DNA from: Bathynomus jamesi | Taxonomy: Eukaryota > Arthropoda > Malacostraca > Isopoda > Cirolanidae | DNA: 64,000 nt | Assembly: GCA_023014485.1 (NCBI GenBank) | Contig: JAJOZX010000197.1 | Span: 1,023,001 to 1,087,000, forward strand | Reading direction: 5' to 3' | Part shown: piece by piece, positions 30,236-40,985 of the stretch | How the letters are laid out: each line of letters begins with the position of its first letter | Numbering within the stretch: position 1 is the first letter of the stretch | Position numbers and translations under genes: made by a program | The notes under the pieces: model-generated | What the model saw: the letters and a program-made list of their open reading frames with translations, nothing else | Databases searched by the model: none | What the model was told of the DNA's origin: nothing

Positions 30236-32460
30236 CAGGCACGTATCCAGGATTTGCTCAAGGGGGGCGGGGGCGAAGGGAACGTTGTAGGTTATACCTA
30301 CGTTTCATCATTCAACTATACTACTACAATGTAACATGCTTAATATCACGTTCTCGGTGTAGAATGAAATGATAATGAACGTCTTTTGCATTAGTGCTTT
30401 TTAGTATGTTAACATGTTTTATTATTTGAAAACTTGCATATGTCATTGTTTTTCCACCGATGTAACAACAATTGATTATTAGAAAAATGTGATAATAAGC
30501 AGTTTCTTTAATAATATTAAGCAAGGCATTTTCCACGTGCTGAATATCAGTCGAACGTGGTTTATCAAATATAGTAATATCAACCGAGTTATGATCCAAA
30601 GCTATGTGATATAAATGGGTTACACTGTGTACGTTTTCAAGTAGTTCATGCTAGCTCAATATCATCAAAGGACGGGTAAACATACAGATTTATTGCAATT
30701 GGGATTAATTTTTATTAAATTTGACAGCGAAATCAATATTTCTAAGTTACGTAATCTAACGGTCTGGCAAGTTTATATACAGGAAAATGATTACACACTA
30801 CAGATATACATACTCAATTGCTCAAGTGTATACAGTCAGGTAGACACAAAACTAGCCCATAAGAGAGTATTAGATCATTTGACCAATAAATCAACAGCCA
30901 AAGTAGAACCGGGAGTTGTGACGTTACGGACACACTTTTTGATGACAAAACTAGTGCAGCGATTGTTGTGCGATAATTTCTTTGGTTTCTAGTGTTATTC
31001 CAGCATCACGTTCAATTGTCTCGCTTTTTTACGAGCAAATCTGTCCAAAACTTCGGCCGCATCGCTTAAACGCAAATTGTCTGATTCTAATGTTAACATA
31101 GAGTTGAGTTTAAGAAATACTGTATGTACATATTATAAGAATACACATTCATTAATACTTCAAGCATAAATAGCATCAATATATGTGATTGTTACGCATA
31201 GATTACATAATTATGAATTAACCACACATTAAACAAATAGTTCAGATACTCAAAATACATAGCGAATAGATTTAATTTTTCAATAAATGTACATCATTTA
31301 TATTGATAAGAAAATTATGCGCAACTATGACTAATTTATTGATAAAACTATCATACCACGTATAATTAGGTCAACCTAAACCTTGATAACCAATTATTAC
31401 AAAAGCTGACATATACTTTTAAATTAGTGTCTAAATTATTTTCAATTTATATAATTCAGTACTAATCCGCACTCGCACAATTATTATAAACACTAAAATT
31501 TGCTAATGTATTGGATGCCAGTATTAAACTGGCACCCTAACATATAGTTACAGCCCCATTGACAATACTGGATTTTTTTACAACACTGTAATAACTCCAT
31601 ATAACCTAGCCTCAAAACAATGTTGATTTTTTTAAATCATTTGACATAATGTTCTACGTATTTTATACTCTATTTCTTTAAATGCATATATAAACTATTA
31701 TCTTTTATAGTACATTCTTAGCATTAGAATTGTGATGCCGTAAATCTTGACATTCACTTCTAACATCTCTACTACTTCAATTTTGGTGATGATATAGTGT
31801 AGTACTCAACTGTGGTGTTTTGCTAAATTGCATCGTAAATGTTTCTCAATATGCATAAAATAATATAAGTCGTTGAATAAAATAATTCAACCAAATTCAA
31901 CATAATTCAACTCAACAAAATTCAATCAAATTCATAATTCAACTAAACAATAAAATAATTCAGCGAAACATAATTGTTGGATAAATGTACATTGTTAATT
32001 GTGACAAAAAAACATATCGAATGAACACTCAAATTTAAACCAGCGTTGCCAGCGAATAGCCAGATATGCCATCCATATTAGCCTGACTTACTTGAATTTT
32101 GAGTTATTTTCATAGCATGATTTTTAGATATAAACCCATTAATGTGACTATATGTTAATAAAATAACTTGGTGATATTTATGCCATAAAAATCAGCATGA
32201 AAATAGCTACATAAATTTATTTTTTTTGTCTTAAATTAGAATAGTATAAGTTTTTTATAACGAAATGAAACTTTTTTTTAAAATTTTTAATTAATGATGT
32301 TTTCTAAACCGGACAATTGAACAAATCTGTAATTTGATCAAATGCAGTTATAATGATACCTATTTAATATTTACATACAGTTAATATTTTACATACAATA
32401 TGTTTTCTAGTCCAAGGGGAGCGACCGCCTCCTTCGGCTCCCCCCTTGGATACGTCCCTG
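30236..32460. mobile_element. 2.2-kb hAT-type element with perfect 8-bp duplication, no recognised transposase
   Basis: The left end CAGGCACGTATCCAGGATTT and right end CCTTGGATACGTCCCTG are inverted repeats of about 17 bp with few mismatches. They are followed inward by G-rich and C-rich blocks. GGTATAGG flanks both sides (30228-30235 and 32461-32468). Two modest frames lie inside: minus 30599-30324 (91 codons) and plus 30648-30992 (114 codons). Neither shows a motif I recognise; the rest is AT-rich. It is therefore a non-autonomous element or one with heavily decayed coding sequence. Confidence 0.85.
30648..30992 (+). other. Unrecognised 114-codon open frame inside the hAT-type element
   Basis: The frame starts at ATG 30648 and ends at TAG 30992. 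It shows no catalytic motif, signal peptide or repeat that I recognise. A possible leucine-rich start (LAQYHQRTGKHTDLLQLG) is all that stands out. It could be chance in AT-rich DNA or a decayed transposase piece. Confidence 0.2.
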
Positions 32461-32468
32461 GGTATAGG

Positions 32469-33180
32469 TCCATTTTATCAGGGTTAGATTAAGTTAGGTT
32501 AGGTTAGGTTTGATTTAGATTAGAAAATGGGAATAAAAGGACTCTTTGATATTTTGTCTTCATGGTTTATAAGAAAGACATACTGTATAGGTCTGCAGGT
32601 TTACAACGTTATAAATAAATAATATATAAATTGTTACGCAAAAGAATAAGAAAAGAAAAACTAAAATTTACTACATTTGTTATTAATATATAAGGATTAT
32701 TACAATTGAATATGATCCTTGATAAGCATAAATCACATAATTTCTGTCCACAGTGATAAGCACATATAGTTATTATCCAATGGATAAAAATTATTAGAAA
32801 CATTTTCTAAGTATTTTAAGTAAGCACATTTTCAAAAGTTACACCTTCACAAATCTTATCTAATCTGATTTCAGTTTTTAAACTAACAAAATGACATAGA
32901 AGAAACGTATTTTGAGAATTTGACTCAGGAGTAGTGAGCAAATACGATTTCCTTGAAATGAAAATTCAACGAAACGAAAATCGTCGAACGACCAAATTAC
33001 AGAAAACTAATTTAACCAGCTTAATGGATTAGATCAAGTATGTTAGGTTATGTTAGTTTAGGTTCAGTTTGTTTTAATTAGGTTAGATTAGTTTAACTTG
33101 GGTTATGCTCAGTTAAATTAAGTGTTTCGAAGATTTTCAACAATTTTGCAAAACCAGTTTTATATATTTAGGTCCAATAT
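32469..33180. other. Unassigned AT-rich DNA with TTAGG-like runs
   Basis: TTAGGTTAGGTTAGG at about 32493-32508 and degenerate copies at 33040-33115 are telomere-like. No gene was recognised. Confidence 0.6.
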
Positions 33181-33716
33181 CATGGGCGGATCCAGGGATG
33201 GGGCTATGGGGCACGTGGCCCACTAGGCTGGATCCCCAAAGGAGACCAAGTCGAAATCTTACTGAACTCTATAAAACGCTTTACACCATTTTTCCAAAAT
33301 TGCCCATAAAATCCACATTTTTCATGCAACTACGATAAATTTTATGCCATTGTGCTCAGTAGATATTTGTCCCTCCTAAAATATCGTTTTCTATCAGTGC
33401 CATGTATATATCAAATATACCAAGTTTTCCCTTCTTTAATCTGGCAACACTGTGTAGTAGCACTAGCTATATTGTATATGTATGCATTATAACATGATAA
33501 TTTAAATATGGATTATTCCCTGAAGGGAGTGTGAGGTTTTGATAGTTGATACCTTTCAGCTCAAGCACAGAAACAGGAAGCCTGTTTCTTGTTGTTGCTA
33601 CTTCATAGTATGGTGGGTGAAGCGTATAGTGCATAAAAAATGTGGATCATATAAAAAACTTGGTATGATGTCTGTTTCGTGCCCCCACTAGACTACCCTC
33701 CCTGGATCCGCCCCTG
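33181..33716. mobile_element. hAT-type MITE, ends CATGGGCGGATCCAGGGA / TCCCTGGATCCGCCCCTG
   Basis: The ends are inverted over about 18 bases with two mismatches; C-rich and CACTAG blocks follow on both sides. The 8-bp flanks (TCCAATAT and AGTATTCA) do not match, so the target duplication is lost or an end is displaced. No ORF. Confidence 0.7.
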
Positions 33717-33900
33717 AGTATTCAATGCTATATGAGATTTCCGAAATCAACTCTTTTTTTTCAATGTAATTGGTAACTACGGGGTTATAAGCTAAAATGA
33801 AACAAAAGATTTCCGCTCTCAATAGATTCGCACCACATTTGCAGGACAAACAGGTACAAACATGATAATCGAGATTCAAAAGTTTTCTTAGACTCTGATT

Positions 33901-34364
33901 CAGGGTTGCCAGATTGGCCCATTTGGGGCCAAATTTCACAAATTTGGCCCATTTGAAAAGCGTTTGGCCCCAGAAAAATTTATTTGGCCCCAAACCTAGT
34001 TTTGGCCCCTTATTGGCCCTTTTTGCAAATGTATCCCAATTCCAATTATTTAGACCAAAATAGAGGCACAATATAGAAAAATTAACTTTGTCAACTGGAA
34101 AGAAGAGGAAGTTTTTGCAGAATCTATTCCTGATGATGCTACTAAATTTTGGAAAGGTGTTCTCAAACATGGTAGTTTCAATGAACTTGCTCTTTATGCA
34201 CTCCAATGTTTAGTTACAACTGCATGGTAAGGCCTTTTCATATAATTTACTAGCGGAGTGCTGCCACTTTTTGGCCCTTTGGCGTTTGGCCCCTTTTTGG
34301 CGGCTTTGGCCCTTTTTGATGCTCAATCTGGCCCCATGAGATAAAAAAAAGTCTGGCAACCCTG
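33901..34364. mobile_element. hAT-type MITE with TTTGGCCC repeats and perfect 8-bp duplication
   Basis: The ends CAGGGTTGCCAGATTGGCCC and GTCTGGCAACCCTG are inverted. CTCTGATT flanks both sides (33893-33900 and 34365-34372). Both subterminal regions contain many GGCCC/GGGCC units (TTTGGCCCCAAA and similar). No transposase is present; long frames are by-products of the repeats. Confidence 0.92.
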
Positions 34365-34372
34365 CTCTGATT

Positions 34373-35263
34373 GTTTCTGACCGGGGTTTCCCTCTTGGCT
34401 GGTTAGTACAAAATTGAGAGGCTACATGGAGTTTTAGCTTGAAGCTAAGACTACATATGATTAACATTCTCGAATCTGCTTTTTACCGACGGAAGGGTAC
34501 CCTATTTTCCGTTTCAAAATCAAGAATAAGCGCTTTAAGTCATAGAATTAAATGTTTAATGAAATGTAAACATTAGAAACTAAATTTTCTCTACTTTTAA
34601 ACGAACCAGCTGCTCATAATTTATTCGCCTTAACCAAAGTCTCCAAATGATTCCCTTATTTTGGACAGTTGGACAACGTGAAGCCACTTGGGCCTATCGA
34701 AGATATCCAAGGCAGATAAATGTTCTAAATAAAAGCTATGTTTTATGATAGAACTTTGCAGATATGGATTGCAGAATATATATAAACTGTGCATCACTAA
34801 TTACAGTGAACTAACTTACATTAATATTTTATTGTTTCTTATGTAATAAATTTATAATTACAATACGATTACAAGTGTAAAATATATTGCATTCGAAATC
34901 AATGATCAAAACATTTTGGTTTGATTTCCATTTGTACCTCCTGTTTCAATGACCCCCCTGTAGTTGTAGGATTTAAAAATGTTAAATTTTTATAGAAACA
35001 AAATTTCTTGTGATAGGCTAGCACGATATCTAAGGCTCACGCTGAGATGCAATATATTTTTTGGCGATAGCATTGGGCCTAATAAACAGTAAATTGGAGA
35101 TCCCACTTCAGTAACAGTTTTAGTATCAGAAGCGATATGTTACCCAAGCTACCTGGCCTAGGTCCATAAGAACATAAGAAATTTTTATAGTGGGCGCACT
35201 TGGGGCCACTTCGGCCCATCGAAATGGCTCCACTATGTAAAAACTGCCTATACATTGGCAACA
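34373..35263. other. Stretch without a recognised gene
   Basis: Mixed AT-rich DNA. Around 35165-35240 the text AAGAACATAAGAAATTTT and TGGGGCCACTTCGGCCCATC looks like part of a dispersed repeat, but no class was assigned. Confidence 0.5.
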
Positions 35264-35392
35264 ACCAATTTTTACAAAACTAATTAATTATCAATTTAAA
35301 ACTAATTATCAATTTAAAACTAATTATCAATTTAAAACTAATTAAATTATCAATTTAAAACTAATTAAATTATCAATTTAAAACTAAAGATA
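35264..35392 (+). repeat. Tandem repeat of ATCAATTTAAAACTAATT units
   Basis: Units of 21 and later 26 bases (the longer with an added TAAAT) repeat about five times. Confidence 0.85.
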
Positions 35393-35881
35393 GAATCTGG
35401 ATCCAGAGGATCAAAGTCATAATAGGCTACTATCCACAAATATGTTACACTCTATATCTATTTATAACTGACATGCAAATATATCAGATCCAAAGAATCC
35501 AGTCAATTTCATTATGGTACCCATCAATATCAGTACCTTACCAACCAAAAATAAGTCATGGTCCATATCAATTGTGGACCAAGTCACAATTTATAACCAT
35601 ATACTTTACAATATTTATACTTAAGAGGAAAAGTGTAGGTGTGGCTGTAGAGGCTGTACAGTAATGTAGAAATGTGTGCACCCATTTTGGGTCTCCCATT
35701 TAAAGGTGTTTGTGGCGTAAGCTAGGCTAGTCACCCGACTTGCCTTCAGTTTTGACACCTAGTTTGGTGGCTCTACTATAGCCATAGGCATTACATTAAG
35801 CCTTAGTCAAGTTGCATTACATTTGGACAGCATAAAACTACTAGGTTCTATTGAGGTTATCAAGAGAGATAAATCATATAT
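35393..35881. other. Stretch without a recognised gene
   Basis: No feature was identified; it ends at the 5' limit of the sense LINE at 35882. Confidence 0.5.
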
Positions 35882-36509
35882 ATTTTGAGAGCCAGTGACA
35901 TTCTAAACATAGCTAAGTCACCAGGACCTGATGAAATTTATCCTAAAATAGTAAAGGAAGTAAAATATAGCATAGCCCAAGCACTTAAAATACTTTTCAA
36001 CCTTTCATTGATTAACAGCGAAGTTCCAGAAGACTGGGAAAAAGCAAATGTAGTCCCACTTTTCAAAAAAGGAAATAAACACCTAGCCAAAAACTATAGA
36101 CCAATTAGTTTAACTTCTTTTATTTGCAAATTACTTGAAAGTGTCATCAGACAAAATTACAATATTCTTAGAAGAAGGATTAATTAGTAATAGCCAACAT
36201 GGCTTTCGAAATGGCAGGTCATATTTGACAAACTTAATTGAGTTTTATGATAGTATGTTAAAGTATCTGGATAAAAAAGAATCTGTAGATATTGTGTACT
36301 TGGATTTTGCCAAAGCTTTTGATACAATTCCTCATAAGCAGTTGCTTGTTAAAGTTAGAGCTCATAGAATAAAAGGGACAGTAGCAAATTGGATTGAAGA
36401 ATGGCTTAGAGAAAGAGAACAGAGTCCAGTTAAATAGGACTAGGTCTACATGGAGCCCTGTTCTGAGTGGAGTCCCACAGGGGTCAGTACATGGACCTCT
36501 ACTTTTTAT
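35882..36509 (+). pseudogene. Sense LINE reverse transcriptase, 5' part
   Basis: CR1/Jockey-like RT blocks in order are AKSPGPDEIYPKIVKEV, WEKANVVPLFKKGNKHLAKN with YRPISLTS, a frameshift near 36160, SQHGFRNGRSYLTNLIEFYD, VDIVYLDFAKAFDTIPHKQL (catalytic FAKAFD block), WLREREQ and, after another shift near 36430, GVPQGSVHGPLLF. The gene is interrupted there by a Merlin element and resumes at 37317. The endonuclease and ORF1 are not seen, so the insertion was 5'-truncated. Confidence 0.88.
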
Positions 36510-36664
36510 GGTACTTGTGGGTTATCTGTCGCCACTTTTTAATTTAATTTTCCAACTTTTTCACAAATATAGGTGTGTGTTATCATGTTGCCATTTTTAC
36601 AAAAATATATTATTTTTTTCTTAAATTATTTTTATTTCTCAAAATAACAAACATTAATCATATT

Positions 36665-37175
36665 ATTCGGGTGGCATGAATGCGGCGATGGCCTCCAGGA
36701 TGCCGTCGAATGGGTTGACACTAGCGGGTAGCTTGCTCCTCCACATGAACTCGGCCAGGTAGGTCTTAAGATGGTGTTGGGCCGTTCCTCGGTGACGCTT
36801 GTTCCTCCACTTTGCTGATCCCCACAAGCGTTCGATATTTTGAGTGTGGACTCCGGTATCTGCATCAACGAAATTGTATCGATGATTAACCTTGAAATGT
36901 TGGAAGCCAGCCTCCTGGAGGTCGGTGGTCTTATATCCTCGCCAGCTGTCGGAGTAGATAATGGAACCTTTGGTGATGTTTTCCACAATGGCAGCCAAGA
37001 GAGTTGCAGCAGAGCGGTTGGGAACTTGAACGATGAAGCAGTCGTTTGTTTCACGGCAAATTCCTCCGAACATCCATTGTTGTGGTAAAATGCGTCCGGC
37101 ATTGTTTTTACGCCTCGTGAACAGGCTCTCATCGATCTCAACCACTATTCCTTCGCCGCCGATCTTGGTTTGCTC
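36665..37175 (-). pseudogene. Merlin (IS1595-like) transposase, N-terminally truncated
   Basis: This is a DDE transposase of the Merlin/IS1016 group. From about 37175 the minus strand reads through GGEGIVVEIDESLFTRRKNN (first Asp), WMFGGICRETNDCF, then KGSIIYSDSWRGYKT (second Asp), FKVNHRYNFVDADTG and HTQNIERLWGSAK (the Glu). It ends FDGILEAIAAFMPPE and a stop near 36665. All three catalytic acids are in one open frame of about 160 codons. The N-terminal region (normally a zinc-binding or HTH part) is missing and replaced by CCTAA repeats. A cis-acting protein is unlikely, but this is the least damaged transposase of its class here. Confidence 0.88.
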
Positions 37176-37185
37176 TAGGTTGGCT

Positions 37186-37230
37186 AACCTAACCTAACCT
37201 AACCACACCACACACTAACCTAACCTAACT
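37186..37230. repeat. Interstitial CCTAA (telomere-like) repeats
   Basis: CCTAACCTAACCTAACC and a second run separated by ACACCACACA lie inside the Merlin element. More runs are at 37592-37617, 28651-28665 and 32493-32508. (TTAGG)n is the usual arthropod telomere unit. Confidence 0.8.
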
Positions 37231-37316
37231 AAAAAATAAATGACCCACAAGTAAAAAGTGGAAACAGATAACCAATAGGTATATTAAAAAGCGGTGACAG
37301 ATAACCCACAAGTACC

Positions 37317-37413
37317 CTTTTTATTATTTATATTAATGACTTGGAAAGGGGTCTAAATAGTAAAACCTCAATATTTGCAGATGATACAAAATTGGGTAAA
37401 TATTTGGCTGGAC
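37317..37413 (+). pseudogene. Sense LINE reverse transcriptase, middle part
   Basis: After the Merlin element the RT frame resumes: LFIIYINDLERGLNSK and SIFADDTKLGKYLAG, which includes the catalytic FADD block. It then reaches GGCTGGACACAGGGG, which reappears inverted at 38515, and leaves the RT frame. Confidence 0.85.
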
Positions 37414-37929
37414 ACAGGGGTTACATTTTTTATTAAAATACATTTTTCTAGTGTAGTTTTCTCTGCTTTGCTCGAATCTGATACCCATTTCTTGTGCAAA
37501 TAAATAGAAACTATTTTTGGTACTTTTTCATTATCCTCCCAATACTAATTTTTTTTTTATAACAGCTAACGCCTGCGGTGGGCTGTTTTTACCATAACCT
37601 AACCTAACCTAACCTAATACCAATACTAATTTTTTTTATAATGGAAGGAAAATAAAGTACCATAACCAAAACCAAATCAATATTATATAAAAAAATTAGT
37701 GTTGGGAGGATAATGCAAAAGAATCTTATTTTTTTTTTTCCATTCCAAAATACGGAGTGTTTCTACTCATTTGCACAAGAAATGTGTGTCAAATTCCAAC
37801 AAAGCAGAGAAAACTACCAGGAAAATGTAATTCTGATAAAAAACTAGCTAACCTAACTAAATTAACTAACCTAACCACAGAGCATACCAAAATACACTAG
37901 AAAAATGTATTTTTTATTTCAACTTTAGG

Positions 37930-37990
37930 CCATGTCATTTTCGTTTAACGAAAATATCATTACTTAACCTAACCAATCATCAAGGGTGTA
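37930..37990. repeat. Partial relative of the MITE at 5430
   Basis: AACGAAAATATCAT, a TAACCTAACCAATC-like stretch and ATCAAGGG match the centre of the MITE at 5490-5545. Confidence 0.6.
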
Positions 37991-38047
37991 CAGTTGACCT
38001 AACTGGGCATTCAGTTGACCTAACTGGGCATTCAGTTGGCCTAACAG
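37991..38047 (+). repeat. 21-bp tandem repeat
   Basis: CAGTTGACCTAACTGGGCAT units start at 37991, 38012 and 38033. Confidence 0.9.
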
Positions 38048-38584
38048 ATTAATATTGGTTATTTCACCTAAATATCTTCTGATCTTTTCATATTAGGCAC
38101 TCACTGTCACATTTCAGGCAAGTTAAGGATGAGAGAATAACGCCGTAATTGATAAAAATATCCAATGCTTTCTCTTCATCTAGGGCACATGAATCAAGTT
38201 CTCAGTCAGAAACCACACAAACAGCACATCATAATTCTATCACAAACACGACCAAACTGAATCCAATTAGAAAAAATATAGACAGAACAGAAACCAACCA
38301 ACTAATTAAGTTGCAAAGTAGCGGAAAAATAGCCCAATCAGGAAAAATACTTTATGAAAAAAAGTATATTATAGCCAAAACAGGAAATATTCACTATAAA
38401 AATGTAACTTGTAATTTTTTCTATAATCTTGCATTTCCATAAAAAATGATTAGTACCATCGTAAAGAGCATGAAAAATAGTGCTAGTGAAACACAACCTC
38501 TCATTTCTCATTAGCCCCTGTGTCCAGCCAAATATTAACCCAAAATTGGGACAAAATGTAAGATCTTTAACGGGTGCCATGAAA

Positions 38585-39140
38585 ATGTAAAAGGACATTG
38601 ATAAAGTAGTTGCTTGGACAGATAGATGGGAGATGAAATTTAATATGGAAAAGTGTAAAGTTATGCATGTTGGTCATGACAATCCAGAATTTGAGTATAA
38701 CATGGATGGAAGTTGGATAAATAAAGAAAAAAAAGGAGAGATTTGGGTGTCATTGTGAATCATGATCTTAAACCTACAACTTATTGTATTGAAATTAGAA
38801 ATAAGGCTAATGCTAGATTGAACCTAATGCAGAAACATATAGAATATAAATCACCAGAAATTATAAGTAGGCTCTACACTTCATATGTGAGGCCTCTTCT
38901 TGAGTATGGCATTCAGTTCAGTAGTCCTTATTTAGAGTAAGACAAAGACAGACTAGAAAAAGTACAAAAGAGAACTACAAGGATGATACCATGCCTTAGA
39001 CACCTTAGTTACAAAGAGAAATTGGAGCACCTAAACATGTTTTCCCTAAAGCAAAGAAGGTTATGAGGTGATATGATAGAAGTATATAAAATAATGAGTT
39101 AGATAATATAGACTTCCACTCTCGTTTTACAATGGATCAC
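38585..39140 (+). pseudogene. Sense LINE reverse transcriptase, 3' part
   Basis: It continues the LINE of 35882-37413. Blocks are VVAWTDRWEMKFNMEKCKVM (near 38600), LGVIVNHDLKPTTYC (near 38740), IISRLYTSYVRPLLEYGIQF (near 38860), KVQKRTTRMIPCLRHLSYK (near 38960) and a final LIDFHSRF-like piece. Single-base shifts and stops occur near 38738, 38940 and 39063. The 3' end is lost at a hAT terminus (39147). Confidence 0.85.
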
Positions 39141-39146
39141 AATCAG

Positions 39147-39318
39147 GGTTGGTAAAAACCCACTTTAAAAAAAGCCCAACCCACCCAGGTTGTTTTCATA
39201 AAAAACCTGGGCAAAACTGGTTTTTTTCAAAATTGTATCATATAATAGTATAAAAGCAAATAATAAAATTATATGCTCAATAAATGTTAATGATGATTGA
39301 TTTTCACTTACTATAATC
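39147..39318 (+). mobile_element. hAT terminus of the CAGGGTTGG family
   Basis: CAGGGTTGGTAAAAACCCAC resembles the left end of the hAT at 49360 (CAGGGTTGGCAAAAACCTGG). The right end was not found; the next element (39319-39918) is inserted within or beside it. Confidence 0.55.
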
Positions 39319-39918
39319 CAGGGATGGGGAGTCGGCCAAAAACAACCGACTCCCAACTCCTGAGTCAGTATTTTTAAAAACCGACTCCCGACTCTTTCCT
39401 TATCATGCTGATCTACAACCTTATAAATATTGGGTGTTTGTTTCGTAGATGGCGTTTCAAGTTTGAGGCTCTAGTTGGAGCATTAGCATGTTTCCCAGTG
39501 TAAGCACTAATTTTTGCATTACACTCTTTACCATCCTTTTCTACTTGACAAATAAAAATACTTTCATCCTCATTTAGCTTAAAATATTGAAAGACTGCTG
39601 ATTTTCTACTAGGCCCACGACTCATTACTAATAGGGGCTAATTAAATTAATAATTAATATATTGCTAATTTTTATATGGTACCTAGTATCCTAAAATAGA
39701 AATATGAAATTCATTTGCTAAGATTTACCAGAACAATAAATCAAATGTGGAAATGTGAATCTAGAATTAGTTCAGGAAGATATTTATTTAGGGCAGAGTA
39801 GTATTCTGGTAAATTGTTGGCATATAGAAATTGAATCAAAGAGTCGGGAGTCGGTTGTTTTTACCGACTCCCGACTTCGAAAAAGCCCCGACTCCCGATT
39901 CCCGACTCCCCACCTCTG
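39319..39918 (-). mobile_element. hAT-type element with perfect 8-bp duplication, BED-finger ORF only
   Basis: The ends CAGGGATGGGGAGTCGG and GACTCCCCACCTCTG are inverted. CTATAATC flanks both sides (39311-39318 and 39919-39926). Both subterminal parts repeat CCGACTCCCGACT-type units. A minus-strand ORF encodes only the N-terminal zinc finger of a hAT transposase; the catalytic part is deleted. Confidence 0.92.
39413..39625 (-). CDS. BED zinc-finger fragment of a hAT transposase (70 aa, open)
   Basis: The frame starts at ATG 39625. It contains FQYFKLNEDESIFICQVE, a CxxxxxxxC pair (ICQVEKDGKECN), and ASNLKRHLRNKHP with the two His of a BED-type finger, spaced as in C2H2-like BED domains. The last residues (IFIRL) mark the deletion junction. 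A BED finger alone could bind the element's subterminal repeats. It is uncertain whether it is expressed. Confidence 0.65.
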   Translation of the reverse strand: MSRGPSRKSAVFQYFKLNEDESIFICQVEKDGKECNAKISAYTGKHANAPTRASNLKRHLRNKHPIFIRL

Positions 39919-39926
39919 CTATAATC

Positions 39927-40394
39927 AACAGAGAGTGTATCAATCATTATTTTTACAAATTATTAAACTTAAACAATAGCTTTGGTTTGGTCTTTTTTTT
40001 TTCAAAGTTGATTGTCAGTAGCTATTTTTTATAATACTTATGTCTATGAGGAAAGAGTTTTCTTATTTTGAACTTTTGCAGATGAATCACAGAAAGATTT
40101 GAATTAATTTTAGAGCATTATCTTGTATTATGTTTTAAGGTACATTTTAAAGCAGCCTACAATTACACCATAAATTAGAAACTCAATATATATATAAAAT
40201 TATAGAGAATCTGGGGAGAAAGAACATTGTGTGCATACTTCTGGGATGTACAAATTATTATAAAGTAAAAGTAAAGTAGCTACCTTAAAGTACCTTAAAA
40301 TATAATATTAAAAAGTGTTTAATGAAAGGACAATTATTTTGTAAAAAATGAGTGATTGAATGGGTTAAAACGAACTAAAACTTGGATTGGAAAT
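39927..40394. other. AT-rich stretch without a recognised gene
   Basis: No ORF, repeat end or RNA feature was recognised. Confidence 0.5.
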
Positions 40395-40983
40395 TTGTGA
40401 TGATAAATACAATACACAAGAAATGTACATCTACAAATGTAGATCAAAGCTTGTTATACCTCAATTTAGATTGTCTTCATCTCAAAAACTACCCATTTTC
40501 ATTGGATTGAAACTATGGAATGACTTAAATGCCAATATAAAAAATATTGTGAATGCAAATTTGTTTAAAACCAAGTTGAAATCCTGATTAATAATGGCAT
40601 ACTAACAAAAATCTAGGATTAATGTCCATTAATATTGTTTACTGATCATTAATTTCTTGTGTGTAATCTAATATTAAAAACACATTTCTTGGGATTGTTC
40701 AGTTTTTATCTCTTGTGTATAATATTGGTTTCTTTGTATGGTATTGGTATAGTGCCTTCATGGTGACCTTGTATTTGTCATGTTAATAGTGATAATTTAA
40801 CATTAATACATGTTTTAACTATTAATAATACTTATTTACTTATTTATTATTATTAATTAATAACAACTAGCTGTTTATTTTTAGTAAGAGCCCAGTAAAG
40901 CCTAAAGCTTTAAGGGACCAAATTAAATTAAATAAATAGTCAAGCTTCACAATTATTCATGTCATTATAAATTGAAAAGAATG
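40395..40983 (+). pseudogene. LINE 3' end, sense copy of the 10578 family
   Basis: The plus strand gives the C-terminal block RSKLVIPQFRLSSSQKLPIF and GLKLWNDLNANIKNIVNANL, matching the minus-strand LINE at 11001-11396, followed by the same 3' untranslated text (for example CACATTTCTTGGGATTGTTC). It is interrupted at 40984 by a TA-flanked MITE. The last bases, including ATTAATAAAGGTTATT, appear at 41461-41492. RT catalytic blocks are absent (5'-truncated). Confidence 0.88.
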
Positions 40984-40985
40984 TA

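Larger units (their letters stand above)
36510..37316 (-). mobile_element. Merlin-type DNA transposon with perfect 8-bp duplication
   Basis: The terminal repeats GGTACTTGTGGGTTATCTGT are inverted at both ends for about 30 bases. CTTTTTAT flanks both sides (36502-36509 and 37317-37324). The minus strand encodes an IS1595/IS1016-type transposase. Between the gene and the right end lie telomere-like CCTAACCTAA arrays (37186-37230) replacing the N-terminal part. It inserted into the reverse-transcriptase codons of a sense LINE. Confidence 0.92.
37377..38560. other. Complex inverted structure inside a LINE
   Basis: The text AAATTGGGTAAATATTTGGC through CACAGGGG (near 37385-37423) is repeated inverted at 38513-38548. 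Within, a second inverted pair of about 120 bp (37434-37550 against 37690-37845) shares CTTGTGCAAAT/ATTTGCACAAG and GGAGGATAAT. A third partial copy is near 37888-37918. CCTAA runs occur at 37592 and 37970. Likely a fold-back insertion plus local inversion. Confidence 0.65.

Noticed and set aside
30324..30599. 91-codon minus-strand frame as a gene
   Set aside because: No recognisable domain; AT-rich region inside a mobile element.
33173..33724. Perfect target duplication for the MITE at 33181-33716
   Set aside because: TCCAATAT and AGTATTCA do not match; only the inverted ends are supported.
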